In this document: positions 17,188-24,543 of the stretch, piece by piece
Layout: the number at the start of each line of letters is the position of its first letter
Position numbering within the stretch: position 1 is the stretch's first letter
DNA from: Flagellimonas alvinocaridis
GTDB taxonomy: Bacteria > Bacteroidota > Bacteroidia > Flavobacteriales > Flavobacteriaceae
DNA: 64,000 bases
NCBI RefSeq assembly: GCF_004916895.1
Contig: NZ_SNTZ01000001.1
Coordinates: 652,263-716,262 of the forward strand
Direction of reading: 5' to 3'
Made by a program: the position numbers and the translations under genes
Notes under the pieces: model-generated
The model's database searches: none
The model's input: only the letters and a program-made list of their open reading frames with translations
What the model was told of the DNA's origin: nothing

Positions 17188-17975
17188 GAAAAATCCATTT
17201 CAGTATTAATGATCAAGTTCCATTTATCATCCGTAAAACCACTTTTGTTCTTGTGGGATAATGATAATGGAGCCGTATTGGTTTTATTTGCCCTCAAAAA
17301 AGTGGACAGATTATCTACAAGTTTAGTTTCTGACAACTGCTCCAATAGATAGCCCAATCGCTGTATGGTGGGTAGGGATGATTCCTTGGCAATAGCTAAA
17401 ATTCTTGACGACTTAAAATTCTCGCTTAGTTCTTCTAGAACCGGAATCACTCTGTTTAACCCTCCTATTTGCTTATGATAATGCACTAAATCAACAGCAG
17501 TCAATTCAGGGGTTGAGACTAAGACGTATCCGGCATCGGTTTTCTTTTGCTCCAACCAATCACTCTTCCAAGAACCTTTGGTAAAAAATTCTAGATGTTG
17601 ATTTTTGGCTTTTATGTCCCTTAGGGCGGGTTTTTTAATTATAATCTGCGATTGCATCGGCTGTTGGTGTCCTGCGCCATGAAGTGCAGCAGCGGAGTAT
17701 AAACCAAGATAGTATTCCCTATTTAGGAAATTCATCATATCATCCAAATAATAAGTAGTGGGCAATATTCCCTGATGGGAATATTGAGGAGGGACGATTA
17801 CATAAAATTCTTTACGAATCTGGGCAAGTTCGTTCTCCTTTTTTAAACGATGTAGTTTTTGGGCAATCGCCTTTTCGTTGGGACCAAAGCGTTCCCTAAG
17901 TTCTTGCAGACTAACAGCATACCTGCCTTGAGCTTGGATTTCATATAAATAGTCTGAAATATCGTGGCCTATCAC
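17184..17975 (-). CDS. AbiEi-type antitoxin/transcriptional repressor
   Basis: 263-residue antitoxin partner of AbiEii. It has an amino-terminal winged-helix part (about residues 1-65, with SLQELRERFGPNEKAIAQKL) and the AbiEi carboxyl domain, which includes YYLGLYSAAALHGAGHQQPM near residue 90. AbiEi proteins neutralise the toxin and repress their own operon by binding inverted repeats. A fitting inverted repeat around the predicted promoter is present at 17984-18024. The start is GTG at 17975. It is the first gene of a nine-gene minus-strand run ending with the PIN gene, so it may also control the restriction genes. Confidence 0.83.
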   Translation of the reverse strand: MIGHDISDYLYEIQAQGRYAVSLQELRERFGPNEKAIAQKLHRLKKENELAQIRKEFYVIVPPQYSHQGILPTTYYLDDMMNFLNREYYLGLYSAAALHGAGHQQPMQSQIIIKKPALRDIKAKNQHLEFFTKGSWKSDWLEQKKTDAGYVLVSTPELTAVDLVHYHKQIGGLNRVIPVLEELSENFKSSRILAIAKESSLPTIQRLGYLLEQLSETKLVDNLSTFLRANKTNTAPLSLSHKNKSGFTDDKWNLIINTEMDFS

Positions 17976-17983
17976 CTCAAATC

Positions 17984-18024
17984 TGTTTGCGTAAATTTAT
18001 GATAAATGTAGTTAATTGCAAACA
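17984..18024 (-). promoter_or_regulatory. Promoter and candidate operator of abiEi-hsd operon
   Basis: On the minus strand TTTG is followed by 19 bp and TAAATTTA, close to TTTG-N19-TAnnTTTG. The inverted repeat TGTTTGC (17984-17990) / GCAAACA (18018-18024) brackets this promoter: one arm contains the -33 TTTG and the other lies directly after the -7 box. The repeat starts nine bases upstream of the GTG start of abiEi. Autorepression by AbiEi is the expected use. Confidence 0.5.
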
Positions 18025-18108
18025 AATATATGCTAAGTCTATTCAGAATTAGAGTTTCAGCTTAGATAAAACCCAAATCTTACCTCCAACTTCAGCGCAT
18101 GGATCCTG

Positions 18109-18156
18109 TCCTATTTTTGTAGCGTTCGGGAAGAAAAGCGTTTATCAAAAATAGGA
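18109..18156. repeat. 11-bp inverted repeat between mobilization and abiE operons
   Basis: TCCTATTTTTG (18109-18119) and CAAAAATAGGA (18146-18156) are perfect 11-bp arms separated by 26 nt. A near copy TGTCCTACTTTTTG follows at 18165-18178 and overlaps the end of the next gene. It lies downstream of the 18169-18624 gene and upstream of abiEi. A terminator is possible, and so is a nick region. Confidence 0.5.
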
Positions 18157-18168
18157 TAGGGCGCTGTC

Positions 18169-18624
18169 CTACTTTTTGCCTTTTTCTTCCAACCATTTTT
18201 GGTAGAGTTCCTTTGCCTGTGGGCTCCCATCAAGGAATGCATTATAATGTCCCAGCGCACTGTCCCGCCCTTTGATATATGCAGCCTCTTCTTTCTTTGA
18301 TATCCTTGATACCTGATAGATTGAAAACCCTAGCACCAAAAGGATACACACCAACAAACCCCAGGACAGTTTTATGGCCCAACTTGGCAATTGAATTGAT
18401 TTCTCCACCTTGTGAAGGATCCTTTGCATCAGTCTTTGCTGTTCCTCAATGGTCTTCTTTTGATCGTTACTGTATTCTTTTAGAAGTGCGCTGATCTCAG
18501 TGGTGTCAGGCCTTAACGGAAGGTTCTGTAAATTTTCACGTACCCTTTCCAAACGGCCGATGCTCTTCTCAAACCCGTTGATCTCCTCGGTCAACAGTTC
18601 CGCTATTTCATCCAGTTTTGCCAT
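18169..18624 (-). CDS. Coiled-coil protein with one membrane helix, mobilization operon
   Basis: 151-residue protein of unknown function. Residues 1-75 are a charged helix-rich region predicted as coiled coil. Residues 80-105 form a single strong hydrophobic helix (LSWGLLVCILLVLGFSIYQV), and the tail is charged. It begins 10 bp after the relaxase gene and ends the mobC-relaxase run. Small membrane-anchored coiled-coil proteins are common after relaxase genes in Bacteroidota mobilizable elements. It may link the relaxosome to the membrane or to the helper's coupling protein, but this is inferred from position. Confidence 0.6.
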   Translation of the reverse strand: MAKLDEIAELLTEEINGFEKSIGRLERVRENLQNLPLRPDTTEISALLKEYSNDQKKTIEEQQRLMQRILHKVEKSIQLPSWAIKLSWGLLVCILLVLGFSIYQVSRISKKEEAAYIKGRDSALGHYNAFLDGSPQAKELYQKWLEEKGKK

Positions 18625-18634
18625 GATGTTCTGT

Positions 18635-19504
18635 TTAGATTCCTATTCCAGTGTCCCTGACCACTTTTATGGCCAGCTTGATGGTTTTCTTTATGATGGT
18701 CTTGGTGAAACTCATTGGGACATTCACTGTCCTACCCAAAAGTTCCATGCTCTTGTCCTTGGCAATTCTTTGTGCCCTTTCTTTCTCAAAGTTCATTTGG
18801 CCCGCTATCCTTCCCATGGACATGGAACGGTGGACCTCACTTCCCTTGAGGTTGGTTCCCTTGTACTCAAAACGGAAGCCCTGCAATTGGTTCTGTCTGT
18901 TGATGCTCGGGATGACCTTTACGCGGTTCTGTTCCATGGATTTGATGTACTGGTCAAAATCCCTTGGCCGTTCCTGGGCCATGACCTTTTCATGGATCCG
19001 CTGTATTTCAGATCGGAGCTCCTGCATCCGGTACAGTTTTTCCTGCTGTGCCTCCCTTACCGTGGTAAGTTCCATCTGTCTGGCCACCCGCTCGGCTATC
19101 TGTTGGCTTCGCTTTCCGATGAAACTGTCATTGTAGGCCTTTCCCTCAAAGCTTATACGGTTCGCATACAGGTGGACGTGCACATGTTCCTTGTCCCTAT
19201 GGACAAATGCCACGGCCTGATGCTCCCTCAGCCTCATTTCCTTAAGGAACCGTTCGGTCATTTCCTTAAGTTGCTCTTTTTCCAATTTTTTGCCGTCCTC
19301 AATGGTAGGGCTCAGCACAAAACTGAGTGTATTCTTCCTGCACAGTTCGTTCTGCTCTTGGATGATCCTGAACTCCTCGGTAATCTCCCTTGGGGTCTCC
19401 CCGGCTAGATATTGGCTGTGGATGATTTCGGCTTCTTTCTCCTGGTTCATCCCATAGCTCATGGAGGCTGCCGTATGCGATATGGATTTTCCCATGCCTA
19501 TCAT
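18635..19504 (-). CDS. mobA: Relaxase/mobilization nuclease
   Basis: 289-residue MobA/VirD2-like relaxase that would nick oriT and pilot the strand to a recipient. The three-histidine metal site is seen as HVHVH at residues 107-111 in a VHRDKEHVHVHLYANR context, which is the usual relaxase motif III. A catalytic tyrosine is probably Y17 near the amino end (SMSYGMN). The carboxyl half is helical. The start ATG overlaps the MobC-like stop by four bases, showing translational coupling. The protein is of the short class found in helper-dependent elements. Confidence 0.87.
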   Translation of the reverse strand: MIGMGKSISHTAASMSYGMNQEKEAEIIHSQYLAGETPREITEEFRIIQEQNELCRKNTLSFVLSPTIEDGKKLEKEQLKEMTERFLKEMRLREHQAVAFVHRDKEHVHVHLYANRISFEGKAYNDSFIGKRSQQIAERVARQMELTTVREAQQEKLYRMQELRSEIQRIHEKVMAQERPRDFDQYIKSMEQNRVKVIPSINRQNQLQGFRFEYKGTNLKGSEVHRSMSMGRIAGQMNFEKERAQRIAKDKSMELLGRTVNVPMSFTKTIIKKTIKLAIKVVRDTGIGI

Positions 19505-19797
19505 TTCTTGAAGTTTAAAAGGTGTTGTCGTATTTCTTTGGCCAATTGGGCCGTTTCCTCTGCCAACTTGGGGTTCCGCTTACGGAACATGTTGGTAATC
19601 AGTCTGAAGTTCCGTTGGTATTTGACCAAAAGCTTATAGGCCTCTATCTGTTCGTCCGTCATCCGCTCCACGATACGGTCTTCGAAGGCCGCACGTCGGC
19701 AGTACTCACTGATGGAAAGTCCGCTCTTCCGGGCCTTGACCCTCAGCAGTTTTTTCTCGTAGACCGAGCACCGGAACTGGACGAACTCTTTCTTCAT
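19501..19797 (-). CDS. mobC: MobC-like relaxosome accessory protein
   Basis: 98-residue basic protein with a ribbon-helix-helix start (EFVQFRCSVYEKKLLRVKAR then SGLSISEYCRRAAF) and a helical tail. This is the pattern of plasmid mobilization MobC/MbpA-type oriT-binding proteins. The ATG at 19797 is preferred over an upstream TTG because the domain begins there. It is coupled to the relaxase by a four-base overlap and lies downstream of the primase gene. Confidence 0.8.
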   Translation of the reverse strand: MKKEFVQFRCSVYEKKLLRVKARKSGLSISEYCRRAAFEDRIVERMTDEQIEAYKLLVKYQRNFRLITNMFRKRNPKLAEETAQLAKEIRQHLLNFKK

Positions 19798-19842
19798 TTT
19801 CACATCATCTTTTGCGACCTTCGGGAGCAAAAGCAAGATTTG

Positions 19843-20745
19843 TCATGACAATGACACATCTTGAATTCGTTGCCGAATTTCATCCTTAGCGCTTTTTACC
19901 ATCCATTCGTTCATATCCTTGAAACCTTCATAGAGGAAGGACAAATCCCTACTGTTCGTACACTTTTCCAATAAAAGTTCTGTCATCCCAAGTCCCGTTT
20001 TGTCCCTATCAAGAAACAGCTCCACACTATCATATCCCCCTATTTCAGTGATCATCCTTTTTACAAAGGCCGTGGTGTTCAATATCAAAAGGTCATGGCT
20101 GTTTCTGATTTCTGGCCTCAGTTCCATTAGGGTAAGCATATCGAACATCCCCTCGACCAAAGCCAACTTTTTGGAAGCATTCTGCATAAATGAAACATCC
20201 TTTGGCGAAGTGGAGCCTTTCCAATATCTGTTCCGCAGTTCCCAGCCCCCGGACCTGTTTTGGAGCCCGATGGCAAAATATTTCCGACCACTTATTTTAT
20301 AGTGGATTTCCTTGCAGAATTTCTTTACAGTTCCGGCCGATATCTTTCTGGACCGCAGATAGTTTTGCAGCGCCCTGTGTTCGATCTCCATTTCCTGGAT
20401 GATTTGAATCGGGTTGCCTCTATGTTCCGTTTCGGTTGGATTCGGCTGCTGATGAAAAGAATAATGGTCCATAGGACCCGATAATCTTTCCAATGCCTCC
20501 TTTACGGAACAGTTCTCCATTTTCATGACCAGGTCTATGGTGCTGCCCCCCTCGAAGGTCCCGAAGTCTATCCAGTAATTCTTCTTCAACGACACCTTGA
20601 AAGAGGCTTGGGTCTCGATCCGGAACGGGCTGAGGAACCAAGCTTCTTTTTCCGTTTTCCGGACTGGAAAGTGCCCCGACTTGGCCAGCGTGGAAACGAG
20701 GTCAATGTTGCGGGCTTTTTCGCAGTCCAATCTCTTTTCTTTCAT
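19843..20745 (-). CDS. Primase-like TOPRIM protein of the element
   Basis: 300-residue protein with a CHC2-type amino-terminal region and a TOPRIM domain. The first domain keeps the fold-typical FLSPFRIETQASFKVSLKKN and WIDFGTFEGGSTIDLVM, but the cysteine expected before PFR is serine, so zinc binding looks lost. TOPRIM residues are E198 (LALVEGMFD) and D246-x-D248 (LFLDRDKTG). With the adjacent SF3 helicase it likely primes replication of the excised or transferred single strand, as in NBU-type elements. It reads toward mobC after a 45-bp gap. Confidence 0.8.
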   Translation of the reverse strand: MKEKRLDCEKARNIDLVSTLAKSGHFPVRKTEKEAWFLSPFRIETQASFKVSLKKNYWIDFGTFEGGSTIDLVMKMENCSVKEALERLSGPMDHYSFHQQPNPTETEHRGNPIQIIQEMEIEHRALQNYLRSRKISAGTVKKFCKEIHYKISGRKYFAIGLQNRSGGWELRNRYWKGSTSPKDVSFMQNASKKLALVEGMFDMLTLMELRPEIRNSHDLLILNTTAFVKRMITEIGGYDSVELFLDRDKTGLGMTELLLEKCTNSRDLSFLYEGFKDMNEWMVKSAKDEIRQRIQDVSLS

Positions 20746-20775
20746 GGTTCAGTTTTTAATCGATTTTTGATGATT

Positions 20776-20964
20776 TGATGACAGACCTTTGGAAGGTCCT
20801 ATAAATACTGGTGGTTGCCCCGTCATCATCTTGTCATCGTTTCATCACTTTTGTTTTTTTCTTCAATGTCCCTGTCATCATTTTTTATTTTGATGACAGA
20901 ATGATGACAAAGTGATGACAGCCTGAACCCTTATAAACACTGGGCTTCTATCAATCTGTCATCA
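20776..20964. repeat. TGATGACA iteron-like cluster (candidate origin)
   Basis: Six exact copies of TGATGACA or its complement lie at 20776, 20873, 20891, 20902, 20913 and 20957, plus a near copy at 20832. Three direct copies are spaced exactly 11 bp (20891, 20902, 20913), about one helix turn. The copies at 20872-20880 and 20891-20899 form 9-bp inverted arms. A 12-bp direct repeat TATAAAYACTGG occurs at 20800 and 20932, and a short palindrome GACCTTTGGAAGGTC at 20784-20798. The cluster lies between helicase and primase genes, fitting a replication origin, oriT or shared regulator site. Confidence 0.6.
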
Positions 20965-22159
20965 AATCATCAAAATTTTTGACCAAAAAATTCTTTTTTA
21001 TGGTAAAGTACCTGCCCTTGGCGTCCTCGGTGTTGATCTCACCGTTGTTCCAGATGGTAATCTTTTGGTACTTGTTGGAATTGGGCTGGTTCTCCAGTTT
21101 CCAATCGTTTTTCAGCAACCGCCTCAGTTGGGTCAGGTCGGTCTTGACCCGTGTTCGGTTGAGCATGTGAAGCGCATCGATGGGACAAAGGTCCACCGAG
21201 TCCATCTCGAACTTTTCCATGGCGCTGAGCAGTAGACTGGCCAGTTCCTTCTCCACCCGGTTCCGGTTGTTGTTCACCAACTTCTTTAATGCAGGTGTGT
21301 AAACCTGTTTAGCTGTGAACCACATTCGAGTTCTTTGATTTGAATTGTATTCCTTTTTTGAAAGGAAATGCAAAAAAGCGGGCACTTCCTGGGCCAACTG
21401 GTCCAAGAAATCGGTGTCCTCTTTTTTAAGGGATGGGATTTTCCGCACCCAGAACCTGGTCTCATGGGCATCGATCTTGATAAAACTGTCCTCGTTGTTA
21501 CTACAAAGGATGAACTTGCCGAAAAACTCCACTTCCCGTTTGTCCTTGCCCTTTGCCTCCAGTTTGTTCCGGTTGGTGGTACTCAGATATTTGATGCGCT
21601 CAGTGAGCTCCTCCTTGTTGAACAGTACCTCGTCAATGCATATCAGCAGTTTGTTGGCCCAGTCTGCATTGAACTGGCTTGCAAAGCTGTCATTGGTCAG
21701 GTAGGTCAGGTTGTTTCCGAAGATTTCCTTGAGCCATTTGAGAAATGTGCTTTTCCCAGTGTTCCTTTCGGTGGAAACCAGACAAAGGATGGGGAGCACC
21801 TGCACTGGTCTTTGGTAAAGAAGCTTCAAATAGTCCAGTCCCAATTCCAGCTGGTTTCCGAAGATATGCTTCAAAAAGGTCTGTGTCCTTTTAATACTTC
21901 CCTCTTTCGGTTTGTGCGTTAAAGGGGAATAGGTATTGTAGAAACCATGGTGCTCCTTTTTGAAGTCAACATGACAGGGAATACAGGCGAACCCGTCATA
22001 TTTTGAGACCTTTCCCAAATAGTCCTTGCCATGGTCCTGCTTGATGATGTGCTCGTTCCATGGCACCAACTGCTCGTTGAAATGTCCGGATATGGTGGGA
22101 TACTTCACGATTTTATAGAAAGACGTGCCAATGCGGACATATGGAATATTTTTCGACAT
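20951..22159 (-). CDS. SF3-type primase-helicase (DUF5906-like replication protein)
   Basis: 402-residue replication helicase. The amino part (GTSFYKIVKYPTISG, WNEHIIKQDHG) precedes a superfamily-3 ATPase core with Walker A STERNTGKST near 129-138, Walker B LLICIDEVLF near 171-180, and a sensor-type FILCSNNEDSF. The start ATG at 22159 is chosen: the upstream TTG and ATG would overlap the excisionase gene, while this one leaves a 7-bp gap and begins where the family pattern starts (SKNIPYVRIG). The last codons overlap a copy of the TGATGACA repeat. Together with the primase it forms the element's replication module. Confidence 0.8.
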   Translation of the reverse strand: MSKNIPYVRIGTSFYKIVKYPTISGHFNEQLVPWNEHIIKQDHGKDYLGKVSKYDGFACIPCHVDFKKEHHGFYNTYSPLTHKPKEGSIKRTQTFLKHIFGNQLELGLDYLKLLYQRPVQVLPILCLVSTERNTGKSTFLKWLKEIFGNNLTYLTNDSFASQFNADWANKLLICIDEVLFNKEELTERIKYLSTTNRNKLEAKGKDKREVEFFGKFILCSNNEDSFIKIDAHETRFWVRKIPSLKKEDTDFLDQLAQEVPAFLHFLSKKEYNSNQRTRMWFTAKQVYTPALKKLVNNNRNRVEKELASLLLSAMEKFEMDSVDLCPIDALHMLNRTRVKTDLTQLRRLLKNDWKLENQPNSNKYQKITIWNNGEINTEDAKGRYFTIKKNFLVKNFDDLMTD

Positions 22160-22166
22160 ATCACTC

Positions 22167-22469
22167 TCATTTTGTTGATACACGACGGAACTTTCCATTT
22201 TTTCTCGCGCATTCCAATAGTTCCTTTTTGGAATAGAAAATTGAATTCCCAATTTGGTAATAGGGAATCAAATTCTTTTTCTTCCATTTGATAAGGCACT
22301 GTTCAGATCGCCCCAAGAATTTAGCAGCTTCCTTTTGGGTTAGACGGTCCTCCTCTGAATGGATCACCGATTCATTGGCGAGGTTTGTTCTTTGGAGCCT
22401 TTTGATTACCAATTCGATGGTGTTTTCAAGGTCTTTTTTTGTAAAGCCGTATAGAATGGGATTTGACAT
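22167..22469 (-). CDS. Excisionase-like helix-turn-helix protein
   Basis: 100-residue protein with a MerR/excisionase-type helix-turn-helix near residues 43-90. TQKEAAKFLGRSEQCLIKWK is followed by the wing-like IPYYQIGNSIFYSKKELLE. These proteins bind and bend att or promoter DNA and often control excision or the replication genes. It directly precedes the helicase gene (7-bp gap) and heads the minus-strand replication/mobilization run. Xis-like or regulatory function cannot be separated from sequence. Confidence 0.75.
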   Translation of the reverse strand: MSNPILYGFTKKDLENTIELVIKRLQRTNLANESVIHSEEDRLTQKEAAKFLGRSEQCLIKWKKKNLIPYYQIGNSIFYSKKELLECARKNGKFRRVSTK

Positions 22470-22897
22470 AGTTTAGAAGATTTTAATGAAACAATCAATT
22501 CATCGGCTAAACTAGGTGTAACATTAGGCTAAATCAGATTGCCTGATGAACTGGGTAAGCGGTTTTTGTGTATTGAAAATCAGCCATATAAGTTTTGATT
22601 TACGTTTGTAGGGGAGAGTGGGGACTATTGATGGAAGAGTTGACCACTATTTGAACATTTTTGGGTAATGTTCTTTTAAATTGACGCCCTACCGTAAAAA
22701 TTACCTCCTGGTTTCCTGAGAAAATCCATTAGCTTCGGTGAAAATTTCCAAATATTCTTGTCAATTTGGACTGAACCATACTGTGGAGATTTTGACGGTC
22801 ATTTTCATCATGATACATTGATTATTTGAAGGGCTAGGGAGCTTTAATTGGCATAACGCAACAAAATTATTTTATACCTTAATTGATTGATAGACAA
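22470..22897. other. Intergenic region between excisionase-like and TPR genes
   Basis: This 428-bp stretch has no intact gene. Its centre (22622-22768) is a decayed copy of the 3' end of the membrane-protein gene at 24544. The remaining sequence should hold the divergent promoters of the excisionase-like gene and the TPR gene, but I see no convincing consensus. Confidence 0.6.
22622..22768 (-). pseudogene. Decayed copy of the 3' end of the 24544-25722 gene
   Basis: About 147 bp align base by base with 24566-24712 at a constant offset of 1944 bp. Shared runs include CTATTGATGGAAGAGTTGAC and ATGTTCTTTTAAATTGA. Read on the minus strand it would encode LTRI, then NGFSQET with frameshifts and a stop, matching LTRILEIFTESNGFSRQTWR of the intact gene. 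The TPR gene lies between the two copies. This is a remnant of a duplicated or replaced gene, not a functional one. Confidence 0.7.
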
Positions 22898-24451
22898 ATG
22901 GAAGTTCCAAGGGTGGAAAAAATACTGAATCAAATACTGGCCGAGGCAGATATAGCTATAAACAAGGGAGATTTGGAAACCTACTTGTTTAATATACGCT
23001 TACTTTTTAAGAAAATATCTTGTGACTGTTTTATAGAAGGACACCAGGAAACTCTAGAAAAACATCTAAAAATAATTAATTCTCTATTTTTTGACGGGAA
23101 TAGTTTCGAATACAATCTTGCTTGTGGATTTTTAAAATTGTATTCGGACATATATGAACCTGCTCCAAAGATTGTTTTGTTTAGAGCGAACGAGGATAAA
23201 ACTTCAGCTATTTATCATTTAAAAAAGGCAATAGATTTAAAGGATAATGATGATTTGTGTTATTCTTTAGCATCTAAAGCAGAGTTCAAAAGCAAATCTA
23301 AATTGAACAAGCACTCTTGTTTAGAGTACGCTCATAAGGCAGTGAATATGAACCCAAGCGCTAATAATTATTTTGCTTTGGGGCAAGCACAAGGCAATTG
23401 CAATAAATTTAATGAGGCAATTCATAGCTTTTTAGCAGCAATTGATTTAAACAATAATTTTCCCCATGCCTATAGGTACATTTATAGAACATATTTATGG
23501 ACCAGGGAGTATGAACGAGCAAAAGAATATGCCCAACTTGCGATTTCAAGATTTAATGATAAGTGGTCATATTATTATTATTCTAAAATACTGATAGGTC
23601 TCCAGGATTATAAAGCAGCCTTAAAATACTCAAAAAAAGGGTTAAATCTCTTTCCTTCAGAAAGGTTGTTTAATCTTTTGATAGCTGAAATCCTAGAGCA
23701 TATGGGAGAAATTAAAGAATCGATACACATGTATGAAATTGTTTCTTCTTCTAAGATTGAGGAGTCAGAATATGCCAGAAATCAAATAAAAAGAATAAAT
23801 AAAATAGAAATAGCGAGAAAACTCCAAAAGGCCAGCGATTTTTATGATTTAAAGGATTATAAAAAATCAATAGAATGGTATGAACAAGTGATTTCTGAAA
23901 TTGAGAAATCTCATATCAGAAAATACCTGTCTGCTAAAGTTAAATTAAAGCATGGAGAAATTCAGATTGACACAATACATCCTATTTATAAGAGATTAGA
24001 GGAGCTTATGGAATTGGCGTCATCTACTAAATACGACCCTAAACTTTCTTTTTACACCCAAGAATATAGAAGTGTAAAAAATATTAAAGAGTACTATGAA
24101 GATGATTTAATAAAATTCGGGAAATATAAAGGAGAAATATTAGAGGAAATAATATACAAGGATGCTGAATATATCCTCTGGTGTATTATCAATTTGGACC
24201 ATTTTTTCCTGTATAATAAAACCTTGATACGATTGTTTGCAAGCATTAATGAAAACAATCCTTTACTCGAAGAAGCAGTTTTGAACAATTTATTAAAGTC
24301 CCAGTTTTACTATAATCGGAAACCTGATAATTATTGGGAGGAACACAATGTTGACCATGACGGTGATTTTAACATTAACAACACAAGTGATTTCTACAAT
24401 GATTCTTTAGACATGGATCAACAATCACCAGAATTTTGGGACAGAGTCTAG
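22898..24451 (+). CDS. TPR-repeat protein with ExoX-like C-terminal segment
   Basis: 517-residue protein. Residues ~100-330 are rows of helix pairs of TPR type (for example SANNYFALGQAQGNCNKFNE, KWSYYYYSKILIGLQDYKAA, RLFNLLIAEILEHMGEIKES). After another helical stretch, residues ~405-440 read LIKFGKYKGEILEEIIYKDA then EYILWCI, the short module also found at the end of exodeoxyribonuclease X-like proteins. No 3'-5' exonuclease domain is present. The tail is acidic. The ATG at 22898 is preferred to a TTG five codons earlier. It is AT-rich, the only plus-strand gene of the right half, and lies between an intact gene end and its decayed copy, which suggests late insertion as cargo. Its function is unknown; a sensor or defence role is a guess. 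Confidence 0.6.
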   Translation: MEVPRVEKILNQILAEADIAINKGDLETYLFNIRLLFKKISCDCFIEGHQETLEKHLKIINSLFFDGNSFEYNLACGFLKLYSDIYEPAPKIVLFRANEDKTSAIYHLKKAIDLKDNDDLCYSLASKAEFKSKSKLNKHSCLEYAHKAVNMNPSANNYFALGQAQGNCNKFNEAIHSFLAAIDLNNNFPHAYRYIYRTYLWTREYERAKEYAQLAISRFNDKWSYYYYSKILIGLQDYKAALKYSKKGLNLFPSERLFNLLIAEILEHMGEIKESIHMYEIVSSSKIEESEYARNQIKRINKIEIARKLQKASDFYDLKDYKKSIEWYEQVISEIEKSHIRKYLSAKVKLKHGEIQIDTIHPIYKRLEELMELASSTKYDPKLSFYTQEYRSVKNIKEYYEDDLIKFGKYKGEILEEIIYKDAEYILWCIINLDHFFLYNKTLIRLFASINENNPLLEEAVLNNLLKSQFYYNRKPDNYWEEHNVDHDGDFNINNTSDFYNDSLDMDQQSPEFWDRV

Positions 24452-24543
24452 TTTTATTAAGAGGTGGGGGTTGACCGTTTTATCAAGCATCAGGCGTTGA
24501 ATGATGCTGAAATTAAAACTGAAAACATCACACAAGTTTTTAT

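Noticed and set aside
18500-19408. 302-residue plus-strand frame opposite the relaxase and coiled-coil genes
   Set aside because: It is antisense to a relaxase with intact HVHVH motif and to its operon partner; its composition is that of a shadow frame and it has no recognisable domain.
20776-20964. TGATGACA cluster read as a CRISPR array
   Set aside because: Repeats are 8-9 bp, irregular and on both strands, with no constant spacer length and no cas genes.
22883-22897. TTG start for the TPR gene
   Set aside because: An ATG follows five codons later and the extra residues carry no family sequence.
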